A stretch of DNA of 64,000 bases, taken from assembly GCA_019188255.1 (NCBI GenBank), contig JAETXT010000002.1, positions 7,061,011 to 7,125,010 of the forward strand, in the 5' to 3' direction. This document shows positions 22,685-33,900 of the stretch, piece by piece. Under the pieces are notes generated by a model. It saw nothing but the letters and a program-made list of their open reading frames with translations, did not search any database and was not told where the DNA came from. The translations under genes and the position numbers were made by a program. Position 1 is the stretch's first letter. Every line of letters begins with the position of its first letter. This stretch comes from Verticillium longisporum (Eukaryota > Ascomycota > Sordariomycetes > Glomerellales > Plectosphaerellaceae).

Positions 22685-23467
22685 GAAGTATGCCACCAAA
22701 TTGAAAATAAGCAGGGTGATCAGTCGCCACATAAGGAAATGTGATTTGGGTGACCTAATAGAGTCCTTCAGACAGGCATCTCAAGGACGGAAAGAGCGAG
22801 GCATTACGTGATGCCATTCTTGTCAGTAATGCGCCTCAGCAGAAAGTCAGAGTCAGAGGAGAAAGGCCCACGACGAGGAGCTAAAGATCACGTAAGGACC
22901 CCCCAAATGGCCCAACTGGGGGTCCTTCTCGGCACCCGGCACCCAATCGAAGCCCCCAAAACTGTCGCTCTGACCAATGCCGAGCACTGACCGTGATGTC
23001 AGCCTCCCACCAGCTCCCTCCAGCTGCCTCTTCTCCTTCTGCCTCCTCTTGTGCTTGACACACGGAATGCAAGTGACCTCTCTGGTCTTTGGCCCCCATT
23101 TCTGCGTGCTCGACAAATTTTCACCTCTCCTTCGTCCACCGGCCAATACTCAATCCCCATTTGGAGCGAACGGGTTGACGAAACATCATCAGGACAAGCA
23201 TCAGCATGGCATAGTACAACCGACTGCCCATTGTCCATCTTCAGCCTGCCATTTCTCAACCAACAAGCTAGCCCCCACGCCCTTCGACCTTCAAGAGCAT
23301 CACTTCGCATCGCATGCCTTGCCGTAGCAGCAAGGCTTTCACCAGCACACTCGACCTATCTGGCCTGTCCCAGCAGTTGATGCATCTTGCCGCGACCCGA
23401 CTCCCGATACAGCGGCCTCCATCCAGGCTTCGCGCCTCGCGCTCTCCCCGTCGCCGTCCTACCGACC

Positions 23468-25851
23468 ATGGCGGCCCATCGACCCGCCAACCCTAGCGGC
23501 TTGCGAAACACATACAACGCTGCCTCCACAAACTCCTCCATTCACGAAGACGACCGGGCAGCGGGGGCCTCCAGCAACGACGGCGACGACGCGCCTGCCT
23601 CGCCTTCGACCGAAGCGCCTCAACCCGGACCAAGCGCTCCTTCTCGACCGCCTCCTCCCCAGCACACCGAGTCGACAGGCCTCCTCCACTCGGTTTTACG
23701 CGACAATATCAACGAGGGCCATGGCAGCCATGGCACCTTCTCCCCAAGGCCCTCGAGCCCCGTGACGAGCTTCAACAGCTACGAGAACGACACGGCCTCC
23801 AACGCCTCCCAGCGCGGCGGCATTGACAAGGTGATCAACTCGATCACGGGCAGCGAAGACTGGAGGAAGAGCTGGCACAAGTCTGTCATGTCGAGGAGCA
23901 TCACAAACTCGGACCGCCTCGCTGCCGAGGCCGGCTTCAAGGCCAACACGCGCATGTACCTGTCCTATTACTTCCCCTTCCTGCAGTGGATGCCCCAGTA
24001 CAAGTGGCCATACCTCAAGGGCGATTTCGTCGCCTCCCTGACCGTTGCCTCCGTCTACCTGCCCATGGTCCTGTCGCTCGCCGAGAACCTGGCCCACGTC
24101 CCCCCATCAATGGCCTCTACGCCTACGTCATCAACCCCCTGATCTACGCCATGCTCGGCAGCTGTCCGCAGATGATTGTCGGTCCGGAAGCCGCCGGCTC
24201 GCTACTCGTCGGTACAGTTGTCAAGAGTAGTCTGGGCACGGGCGAGGATGACGACGACGACGTGCTGCAGGCGCAGATTTGTGGCATCGTTGCTGGTATG
24301 GCAGGTGCCACCATTCTGCTCGCCGGCATCGCTCGTCTGGGATTCCTTGACAGTGTGCTCAGCCGGCCATTTCTGCGCGGCTTCATCTCGGCCATTGGTT
24401 TCGTCATCTTTGTAGACCAACTCATCCCCGAGCTCGGTCTCAGTCGCTATGCGGATGAGCAGGGTGTTGGCCACGGCAGCAGCGTCGACAAGATTGACTT
24501 CATGATCAAGAACCTCGGCCGCACGCACAAGCTGACCTTCTTGGTGGCCGCCGTCAGTTTCACCATTATGATGGTCCTGCGCGAGATGAAGAAGCGGCTC
24601 CAGCCCCGTTACCCCAGTGTCGCTTACCTCCCGGACCGGTTCTTCGTCGTCGTCGTCTCCATCATCCTGTCGTGGCAGCTCGGCTGGGAGGGCAAGGGTG
24701 TCGAAGTCCTCGGCACCGTTGAGGCGGCGTCCGGTCACCTCTTCACCTTCCGCTGGCCGTTCCAGCTCTCCCACATGAAGCACATTCGCGAGGGCATGAG
24801 CACCTCGTTCCTCATCGCGCTTCTCGGCTTCTTCGAGTCCTCGGTTGCTGCAAAGAGCCTTGGTGGTTCAGACAGCATCCAGGGCATGCAGCTCAGCCCC
24901 AACCGCGAACTTGTCGCCCTCGGTGCGGCCAACGTCATGGGCGCCTGCTTTATGAGTCTGCCTGCGTTTGGCGGCTACGCGCGAAGCAAGCTGAATGGTT
25001 CGACCGGCGGCAAGAGCCCAATGAGTTCCGTCTTCCTCAGCGGCATTGCCCTGTTTGCCATTTTCTTCCTGCTCCCCTATCTGTACTACCTGCCGGTGAG
25101 TTGTCTCTTGTTTGCCGCCATGTGTGCCGTGAGCTGACCCCTGCAGAAACCTGTCCTCTCGGCCATGATTACAGTCGTTGCATGGTCGCTTCTTGAAGAG
25201 GCTCCCCATGACATCGCGTTCTTCCTCGGCATCCGGGGCTGGAGCGAGCTTGGCCTCATGGCCATCATCTTCCTGGCAACCATCTTCTACTCCCTCACGG
25301 TCGGCATGGCCATCGGCGTCGGCCTCTCGGTGCTCCAAGTCATTCGACACTCGACGCGCCCTCGTATCCAGATTCTCGGCCGCATCCCAGGCACGCACCG
25401 CTTCGAAAACGCAGAGGCCGACCCCGAGCGACTCGAGTTCTTCGAGGGCTGCCTCATCGTCAAGATTGCCGAGCCCATGACCTTTGCCAACACGGGCCAG
25501 CTCAAGAACCGGCTGCGCAGGCTCGAGCTCTACGGCACCAACATGGCGCACCCGGCGCTGCCACGCCTCCGCCACGAGGAGAACAACCGGAACATCATCT
25601 TTGATATTCACGGCGTCACCTCAATGGACGGCTCCGGCACCCAGGTCCTCAAGGAGATTGTCGAGAGCTACCGCGAGAGGAACGCCCGCGTCTTCTTCAG
25701 CCGCGGCCCCGGCAACAAGAAGCACCACATTTGGCGGCTCATGCGACAGTCGGGCATTGTCGAGCTCGTCGGCGGCGAGGGCCAGTTTGTGGCCGACGTG
25801 CAGGAGGCGCTCAAGATGACCGAATTTGAGGAGAGCGCGACCAATGCTTAG
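23468..25851 (+). CDS. SulP/SLC26-family transporter with STAS domain (Vsb1/YGR125W-like)
   Basis: Membrane anion-transporter-family protein, 777 residues when one missing base is allowed. A long Ser/Pro-rich cytosolic N-terminus (about 170 residues) precedes the SulP core: YLKGDFVASLTVASVYLPM, INGLYAYVINPLIYA and MIVGPEAAGSLLVGT, with further membrane spans. The C-terminal STAS domain lies at about 620-770 (FDIHGVTSMDGSG at about 697). The long N-terminus and core resemble yeast Vsb1 (YGR125W), a vacuolar protein needed for basic amino acid storage, more than the plasma-membrane sulfate permeases. The 51-nt intron 25096-25146 is standard (GTGAGT, gctgac, CAG). The frame breaks at C-run 24100-24105: six C where seven would give LAHVPPINGLYAYV. 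Start has ideal context (gaccATGGCG). Confidence 0.88.
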
Positions 25852-26227
25852 TGGCCGTTTACGTGCGCGTGAGGGGGCGGGGGAGCGCAGTCATTGTATG
25901 ATCGAAAAGCATCGATCGGCGTTTCTTTCGTTTTTGGGCATAGCATGCATGTTTGGGGTGGGTGACTTGACTAAAGAAACAGCACTAGATGGGCAGGGGG
26001 ACAATTTGTAATTACAAAATGTTCCATCATTTTGGCATGACGAGTCTTGTCGGAAGTTGAGGAGGGGGCATTGGGCGAGCTGGATGTTTCCCGTTGGCGA
26101 GGCTGTGGCGCAAAAAGAGAAATGGCTTCGAGCAGGCACATGATTTCACTCAAAAAAGATGCATAATTGGAAAAGAACAAGGCTATTTTTATTTTCACAT
26201 TCCCTTTGGCGGCTTCCCACATTTTCT
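25852..26227. other. Convergent intergenic spacer
   Basis: 376 bp between the stops of the SulP transporter and thiolase genes. It should contain both polyadenylation sites. No other feature seen. Confidence 0.5.
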
Positions 26228-27651
26228 TTACAAGACCTCGTTGACGAACATGCCGGCCATGCCCATGCCGGTACCGATGCACATGCTCACGACGAGGACC
26301 TTGCCCTTACGGCTGCGCAGCTCGCTGAGGCCGGTGACGACCTGGCGGGCGCCGGTGGCGCCGAGGGGGTGGCCGAGGGCAATGGCGCCGCCGCGGGGGT
26401 TCATCTTGGCCCAGTCGAGCTCGAGCTTGTCGCGGCAGTAGACGGCCATGGAGGCAAAGGCCTCGTTGACCTCAAAGACGTCGACGTCGGCGGCCGAGAC
26501 GCCGACCTGGCTCAGCAGCTTGGGGATGGCGACCGAGGGGCCGATGCCCATGATGCGGGGGGGGGGGCCGGCGACGGTCGAGGCGACGTACTTGGCGAGG
26601 ATGGGCTGGCCGAGGGCGACGGCCGTCGAGCGCTTCATGAGAACGAGCGCGGCGGCGCCGTCGGTGACCTGGCTCGAGTTGCCGCCGGTCGACGTCTCGC
26701 CCCACTGGGGAAGGCGGCGCGGACCTTGCCGAGGGACGCGGCCGTCGTGCCGGGGCGGATGCCTTCGTCGCGCGTCAGCGTGACCGTCTGCTCGGTGCCG
26801 TCGGCGGCCTTGACCTTGGTCGTGATGGGCACAATCTCGTCGGTCGTGAGGCCGTCCTTTGCGCGCGCTCGGCGCGCTGGAACGACTCGGCGGCAAAGAC
26901 GTCCATCTGCTCGCGCGTCACGCCAAAGTCGCGCGCCACGTTCTCCGACGTCCAGCCCATCGGCTGCATGCAGTCGGCCGCCTCCTGCGTGCGCGACGTC
27001 ACGGCCTCGTCAAACGGCTGGTCGAGCGCGTCGCCGCCGATCGACATGGACTCGGCGCCCAGCGCGATGCCCACGGCGATCGACCCCTGCGCAATGGCGT
27101 GCGCAATGTCCGCCGTCGCCTGCAGGCCTGACGAGCAGAACCGGTTCACGGACGACGCCGCCGCTGTGTTGGGGAAGCCGGCGGCGAGGGCCGCGGCGCG
27201 GAGCTTGTAAGCGGCCTTGCCGTCGGAGACCTGTTCCCCTCCCCCATTCGTCAGTACACCGATGGCAGGCTGCGGGGAGAAGCATGATAGAAGCGGATGG
27301 GCAGAGAGAAAGAGGGCGAGAAACATACATTGCCCATGCGAATGTCCTCCACGAGAGCCGGGTCGAGGTTGGAGCGCTCGCGGACCTGGTCGAGGAGCGC
27401 AAAGATCATATACTCGAGCGAGGTGTCCTTGAAACCTCCTTTGCGAGCCTTGGTCAGGGGTGTGCGCGCCGCGAGGGTGATGACCACGTCGTCGGGGTTC
27501 TTGGCCTGGCTTTGGGTCTGTCAGCTGAGAGCCGGGGGTGGGGGGGGCATCAATTGGGGGTTGACAAGAAGGAGAAAGAAAAATAGACGTACATCTGGTT
27601 CAGGGCCGAGCCCGGGTTCAGGTGCTTCACGATGGAAGAGATGCGTTCCAT
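26228..27651 (-). CDS. pot1: Peroxisomal 3-ketoacyl-CoA thiolase
   Basis: Last step of fatty-acid beta-oxidation: cleaves 3-ketoacyl-CoA with CoA to acetyl-CoA. Exons 27651-27593, 27509-27329 and 27230-26228 give 414 residues after two one-base corrections. The N-terminus RISSIVKHL fits the PTS2 peroxisome signal (R-[IL]-x5-[HQ]-L). Catalytic landmarks are all present: NRFCSSGLQA (nucleophile Cys), NEAFA, GGAIALGHPLGATGAR (His) and VSMCIGTGMG (second Cys). The frame breaks twice in exon 3: at 26858-26860 (AQ then KDGLTTDEIVPI, one A short) and 26707-26710 (AAFP then QWGETSTGGN, one C short). Exon 3 is 1003 nt, exactly two short of a codon multiple. The first acceptor is AAG. Start context is excellent (caccATGG). 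An 11-base C run (coding strand) near 26557 is in frame. Confidence 0.92.
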
Positions 27652-27837
27652 GGTGCTGACGGTGATGTTGATGATGATGTGGACGGCGGTTGATGGAGGG
27701 AAGATGGCAGGTTAGGGGAGGGAGCAGGAGGAGTGAAGGAGAAAGGAAGGAAAGGAGGCAAGAGATGGGGAAAACGTTTCAATAAGAAGCCGTGACATCG
27801 TCGAGAGAGAGGGGGCGAAGGACCTGACGGTGGCACG

Positions 27838-27843
27838 CCTCGG
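27838..27843. promoter_or_regulatory. CCTCGG, possible FarA/FarB fatty-acid response site
   Basis: CCTCGG is the core bound by FarA/FarB regulators of beta-oxidation genes in aspergilli. This copy is 187 bp upstream of the thiolase ATG. A six-base word can occur by chance, so the case rests on the pair and on the gene it precedes. Confidence 0.45.
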
Positions 27844-27911
27844 GAGTCGAGTCGACGTCTGGCGGCGTTTGCAGCTGGGGCGTCTGGATGGGGTTTGCCG
27901 CAGCCCATGAG

Positions 27912-27917
27912 CCGAGG
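27912..27917. promoter_or_regulatory. CCGAGG, second possible FarA/FarB site (opposite orientation)
   Basis: Reverse complement of CCTCGG, 261 bp upstream of the thiolase ATG and about 70 bp from the first copy. Confidence 0.45.
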
Positions 27918-28150
27918 CATCCAAAGGTCCAAGGGCAGCCGCAGCCTGGGGTAGCCATGACTAAGGGGAAGGGGGGGGCGGCCCACCCCTCCTTCTGCCC
28001 CACATCCATCAGGTGACTAAGCCGAAAGAGCCCGGCCCATAAGCAAGGATGGTGAGCGAGACACGGTCGATACCCGAACAGATCTTCCCGTCTCTGCGCG
28101 CGCCAAACCTCTCTGCACGCTGGAATGCCCTGACGTTACATGGCTGAGGT

Positions 28151-28182
28151 GCAGTGTGGCAGTGTGGCAGTGTCGCAGTGAG
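28151..28182. repeat. Four 8-bp tandem repeats (gcagtgtg type)
   Basis: Units gcagtgtg, gcagtgtg, gcagtgtc, gcagtgag in a row, between the thiolase and GH128 genes. No function suggested. Confidence 0.85.
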
Positions 28183-28424
28183 TGCCAGGCGAAAGCACAC
28201 GTGGATTCTGAGTTTACCAGTGCATCCATCCAAAAGCCCTACTGGTAGTATTTCCAAAGAAAAGAATATAGAACTGGCCTAGTGTAACAGTCCATCCATC
28301 TCGACCAAATACCCAGAAAAAAAACGCCTGGTTCGGTCCCAAAGGTCTATCGTGAAAACGTTACGTAGTATGTGCCCAAATCCGCATCTTTTGCATGCCG
28401 CTACATCTTCTGCATGCCGCCGCA

Positions 28425-29461
28425 CTACGCACCAAGCAGCCACATCGCAGACACGACACTGGCTGCCATCATGCCCAGAGACACCCGAGCCACACCGGCC
28501 GCGCTCTGCGGCTTGACACCCTTCGCCTGGAATCCAAGGTACCAGGAGCCAATGTCCGTCAGCTCACCAGCATTGTTGAGGAACGGCACGTTGGGGCCGA
28601 CATTGCTGGCCGCAGAACGGAACGCGCCGTAGTACGAGTAGAGCCCAACGTCCGGAACGCGTTCAAAGTAATCACTCGTCGTGTTGTAAAACTGCTCCGT
28701 CGGCCGCAGGTCCTGGTGCGCATAGGCGTACTCGGTGACCCAGATGCTGGTGTTGGGGAAGCTGCAGGGCACCTGTTAACATGCATCCGTGACCGTGCGC
28801 TCTTCTCGTGGTTGGGTGGAACATACTTCTCAATGCGTTCGCCAATGTGGCTCGCCAGTCCCTCAAAGTTGTCATACCAATGAACGGGCAAAAAGTCGTA
28901 CGTGCAGTTCTTCTTCGTGTCCTCGCTGACGCTGATCAAGTCGGAGCAGTTGCCCAGGAACTGGTGCAGCCACTGCAGGCCGTAGGGCTGGCCCGTCATG
29001 GCGGGCAGGCCGACCTTGATGCCCCTCTCCTGGAGCGGGATAAAGTTGGCGACCCAGGCGCGGGCGGCGAGGGCGGGCGGCGTGTCGCTGCCGCCGTACT
29101 GGAATCCCATGTCGGGCTCGTTGAAGCCCAGCACGCGCGTGATGTTGCGGCCCTCGTCGTCGATCATGCGGATGACGGCGTCCTTGAACTCCGTCTTGTT
29201 GAGGTCGTTGTGGTCGACACCCCACATCATGGGCACGTACTCGAGCTGCTCCTGCGTGTAGTCTGCGAACGTCGGGCTCGGCCGAAAGCCATAGTTGTAG
29301 TACCAGGAAATGTCGGAGCCATCTTGCATCCAAATCTTGTGGTCGCTGGGGAAGTCCGTCTCGGCAATGAAGCAGAGGCCACGCTTGTTCGAGCTGCTCT
29401 GTGCTGTCGACAGCGGCAGTAGCGGGAGCAGTGCCAGCAGACCGACAGCCCGGGCGATCAT
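28425..29461 (-). CDS. GH128-type (Asl1-like) secreted glucanase, probably GPI-anchored
   Basis: Glycoside hydrolase of the GH128 / Asl1 cell-wall family; characterised members cleave beta-1,3-glucan. Exons 29461-28827 and 28761-28425 give 323 residues. A signal peptide (MIARAVGLLALLPLLPLSTA) is followed by the barrel: SWYYNYGF, YVPMMWG, LGFNEPD (acid/base Glu about 115), PVHWYD and IWVTEYA (nucleophile Glu about 222). The C-terminus is hydrophobic after a small-residue stretch (SAAGVARV then MMAASVVSAMWLLGA), as in GPI-anchor signals. The intron starts GTATGT; the acceptor is the second CAG (ccctgcag), which gives ENFPNTSIWVTEY; the first CAG breaks the frame. Several N-glycosylation sequons (NKT, NIT, NCS, NCT) are present. 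Likely outer-wall or plasma-membrane located, acting on the fungus's own or foreign glucan. Confidence 0.9.
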
Positions 29462-30978
29462 GGCGGGCAGTTTGTCGGGGATTGTGGATAGCAAATCAAG
29501 AAAAAAAGACTGTCGCTTCGAAACGGCGCGCAGACGACGGTGAATGAGGAGTGCTGCTCGAGATTGTGGCAGCGTCGAAATGCGGCACAAGGTAATGAAT
29601 GTCGGCGTCGTAGGGGGGACGAGATCGAGCAGGCTGGAAGGATGTCGCTGGATGGGGGAACTGGCGATGAACGAGTGGACGCGCAATATATTGAATGCGC
29701 TCTATATGCAGGTCGATGAAGAAAGGGAAAAATGAGTGACGGAACTGACAGACAGACAAATGCAGGAGCTGAGAGGAAGGAAACACGGCTGGTGATGGTC
29801 CACGGCTTGGCGGCCGGAGATTTCGCTCTCGCGTCACCAACAGGATGCCCACCGGCCACTGTTAGCGCCTTGATGTGCTGTACCTTATGCTGCGCCATGG
29901 CTGCGTTGCGCCCGCCGTCGAGGATACGAGGGCCCTAATCATCCAGGCACCTACCTAACCTTAGGTACCTTACCTTTCGGTGAGGTGGCCAATGCTGCGT
30001 CCATTGAGCCTGCCCCTAAATAGGTACCTAGGTACCTAAGTAATCACCCGATCAAGTCCGTCTGCCCACGAAGCAATTCCATCGCTTGAATCTATCTCGT
30101 CCTGAACGGGCACGAAACACCATCGCCCAGCGACTCATGCTCGTGTTCAACTCGTTGATCGCCCGGCTGTACCGGCGGTTAGAGATACGGCGGGACAACC
30201 TAATGCACGCCGCCCCTCTGCTTCAGAGCAAAGAGGCACCTGAACTCCACCAGAACAAGGACGCCCTGACGCTAGGTGCGTCGCCAAGCCGCCGTCGTCC
30301 TGGTCGTATCCGCTACGGGTCTCTCGTGCTTCCGGAGCTCGAGCTCCTGCCCTTGACCGAATTGACCGAGACGTGCTGAATCATCAAGAACATGTTTCAA
30401 CATGGTTCAACAGTGTCTTGAGGTCGACGACGCGCCGACCTCGCGACCTCCATTATCACCTCACCGACAACTTTTTTCCGTCTTTCGGTCCAGCTCAGCA
30501 TACCGAATCTTCTCTGCCGCCATGACAGATGATGTCGTGGCGTCCATGTCCACAATGGCAAAGCCTTGGTCAATGTCAGAGACCCAGTCTGAGATGAGGC
30601 CCAAAAGCGAACGGCGTCAGATGAGACTGGGTCTCGGCACGCGTATGACTGGACCTGGCGAGGACGACAAGAGCCTCTTCCTCGTGGGATCGCCTCCATC
30701 TCCATGATTGTCGACAAAACAAAGAACAATCCAGCCGGCTGCTTTCGACGGCAACAAAGCCCTGAAGCCCTCGGAATGTCACTCTTTGTTCCCTCGAGGA
30801 GTGCGCTCTGCCCAACAATACCGATGAAGGGAAGAGTGAACATATCGCACATCATGTAAAGCGCTCTACATGCCCAACATTGGGCTCTCAACCTCGGTTC
30901 ACGGCACCTTCACCCCTTTCCCACCCAGACCGGCCGCTGTCATTCTGCTCCAACTCTGTCACCATCATTCAGTTCGCC
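29462..30978. promoter_or_regulatory. Divergent region between GH128 and the 1271-residue protein gene
   Basis: 1.5 kb holding two promoters. It contains a TAGGTACC-rich repeat at 29948-30041. Open stretches such as 30086-30379 and the minus-strand one at 30397-30891 have no protein-like character I can support. Confidence 0.5.
29948..30041. repeat. Second TAGGTACC-rich block
   Basis: Two patches, 29948-29976 (cacctacctaaccttaggta) and 30017-30041 (taggtacctaggtacctaag), share words with the blocks at 22612 and 46138. Confidence 0.75.
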
Positions 30979-33900
30979 ATGGATCCCCTCTTCGACGCGC
31001 CCTCTCTCGGGACCTCTCGCCAGTTCAATGTCATGACCGAAGAGGAGCGCAAAGCTCTGTTGACCATGAGCGCTATGGACAAGACTGGGTGGGCACCTGA
31101 ATCGTTCAGAGATGGCCCTTGGGGTATCGCCAACGATCCGCAGCACCCGTGGCGACACAAAGACGTGCCGGCCTTCCTAGGCAAGCTTGGCTACGGCACC
31201 GTGCATACAATGCCTGAGATCATCGACGAGAGGAGGGCTAGAGCATTGGGGAAGATTTGGAGGGACGAGGTTTGGAGCGCCTTTCTGCCTCTGAACGAAA
31301 ACATTAGACGAGATGGGGATCGCATCATCTATATCCTGGCCAACGAACAAGTCCTTCCCGACCACGAGATTTCCACGTTGCTGTCCAATGCCTGGGATAA
31401 GACCAAGAGCATGCCTCTCTACGCACCACTGTTTGGTCAGACTTCGATCACCGAAGACGCTCCCGAAGGTTACCGCGATTACCTGAGTCACTGGCGAGGC
31501 ACCGTTCGACATGATTGCAACGCAGAAGCGGATCCCAGCAGCAGCAGCCAAAAAGCAGACAAGGTTAGCTGGACACGGCCGCTGCTTGATGTCAAGGCCA
31601 AGGAGCCACAGACATTCAACGACTTTGTCGCTCGCAACATGCTCGCACTCACCATCCCGTGGCTTCACACAAAGCATCTCCTCAATCGGCACACGCTCTG
31701 GAAGGTCATCATGGATCGGTGTACTGCGCAGCCATACGACTTGAGTCGAGTAGACTGGGCTGCATCCCACCTTGCTCGCTCAACACATCTCGCCGTGCCA
31801 CCGTATCGAGATGGATGGTTCATGGGGTTCCCGAATTTAGAGATTGGTAACAAGTATTGGACCAGCCTCGAAGAGATCAGTACCCATACCATCCCGACTG
31901 ATGCTCGGGTGCACTGGCATGGTCTCAACATTATTGATCCAGGCCCTAAAGAGCTTCGAGATCCTCGCTTCGTGGCCCTGCGTGACAGCGGCCTCGTATA
32001 TCCTTGGGGCGAGGGCCTCCTTGTGCTCCAGTGTCAAGGAGCGATTTCTCGCTTCATGGAAAACTTGGTCCCGTCTCTTCTAGAAAGACTATCGTTATCT
32101 AACGAATGGCCAAAGAAGATGTTGAAGCCGCTGATGAGCATAGATCCCTATGCGAACAAGGCCGAGGAAGCATCGCTCATTGAACCTGGACTCTTCGGCC
32201 CCGACACTCAAGAGCGCATGCTGAGCTTGATTATACTGGACGATATCCATCTGAGACGTTTCGCTACCAAAAGGCTAGGTTGGCTAACCTGGGATGACCC
32301 TGATTATCGACCGGTGGGGGCTTCGCCCACTTCGCGAGCTGCCGCGTTCAGAGACTATTCCCTCTCCCTCTACCGCGCCTTAGCCGAGCTCAGGCATAAT
32401 CCAATCGTATTCAGGAAATTCTTTGCCGCTGTCATGGAGGCACACCCTGGCGGCGTACCAGAGAATGCAGCTGCCGCAGCCTCATGGGAAGCGAAGAAGA
32501 ACAGAAAGCTGAGGGAAAAGGCAAGGAAGAAGCGCGGTAGTGCTAGTGCCAGTGATGCCGGCGCTGCTGCTGTCGCCAGGGTCTCTTCTGAAGCCCCTGC
32601 TGGTGGCGAGCTTGCAAAGGTTGACGCCCCGGAAGATGGTCATCGGGTAGTACGCGTATTGGGCCACATCACAAGCACTGATATTGACGCCAAAAAGAGT
32701 CTCGTCAACGACGTGCTGAGGCGAGGCATCAGGGCCATGATCTACCGACTCGAAATATCCCATGCGATTCATTTACTGTTCCAGGACTTTGCGGATGCCA
32801 CGGCAAAAGATTGCCTTGAGTTAGACAAGAAGTTTGACTTCATGGCCGATCCGCTGCCAGGCCCTAGATCGCGTGTGTCGTGGAATTCTCTACTCGCACA
32901 CCTACGACGATTTGCGGAGATTCTCAAAACGCTGCTTGTGGACGATGGTTTGCTTCACTCGTCACCTTGGATCAGGCAGAACTTCCAACGCGAGACTTGC
33001 AATGGAGAGCGGGAGTCGAGAGCTGCCGTTGGGAAGTCACACATGGCCCCGTGGGCACTTCCTACTACTTTTCTTCCTTTTGAACATCGTTTCGCACGCA
33101 ACATCGGTGCGCTCCAGCGGGACGAGCAGGCCCTAGTCGACGATTTGCAGCTACTCAACCACGGAGACGGAGAGGCTGCTGGATTCATCGGCATGTGGCG
33201 TGTCATCCATGAGATGGCCAACAACGTGGGAGACATGTCGGAGCGTGGCTACTTTGAAAGCCACAATACCAGGGGTCTTGCGAATACTCTGCACCATGTT
33301 CTGAGATGGAGCCGCATCATGGAAACGATCCACCCCCTTCGCCTCAGTCCTCAGCAGTACAATACGCTGCTCAACGACTCAAGACATCTTTACTTCTTCA
33401 GAAGCTTGGACAACTTCGATTTCGAAAGTCAGGTTGAGGCAGATACCATGCGAGATGTCCAATGGCTTCTAGGGGTAAAATACGCCGACGACGATAAACC
33501 TCCGGTGATGATCGCCGAGGCTCGCAAAACCTTGCAGGCGTTTTGGGACGAGATTGACAAATGGCTTCGCCGCACACGTATCGCCCCCGCTTATGCCGAC
33601 GGCATAGAAAGGATGCGGTTTCCGGAGAAGTTCCAGACACCCGAGCAGATGGAACAGGCCATCATCGACGGAAAGTCTGACCCGGCCACGACGGAGCGGC
33701 AAAAGTGGGAGCATTTCAGGGTCACGCAGATTTGCGGTAAAATCTCCACGCTCAAGCCAAGAGAGGCAGACGAGCCTGCGCCAGCAGAGCCTGAGCCTCT
33801 GCCAGCCGCTGTCATTGCGGCCAAGGAGACGATCGAGTCGGCCAACAAGCGATGGATCATGGAACGGTACGGTGGTGCCGGAAGGCATGCACCAGGACGT

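Larger units (their letters stand above)
21226..23467. promoter_or_regulatory. Divergent region between Hce2 and SulP genes, with repeats
   Basis: 2.2 kb holding both promoters. It contains an 11-copy 12-bp minisatellite at about 22367-22500 and a TAGGTACC-rich block at 22612-22684. Otherwise no coding feature is supported; long open stretches across the minisatellite are a by-product of its 12-bp period. Confidence 0.6.
27652..28424. promoter_or_regulatory. Thiolase promoter region and GH128 3' flank
   Basis: 773 bp. Two CCTCGG/CCGAGG words lie 187 and 261 bp upstream of the thiolase start. Four 8-bp repeats (gcagtgtg and variants) lie at 28151-28182. No coding potential seen. Confidence 0.5.

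Noticed and set aside
30397..30891. 164-codon minus-strand open stretch upstream of the 1271-residue protein
   Set aside because: It starts at a non-ATG codon, overlaps a probable promoter and shows no domain.
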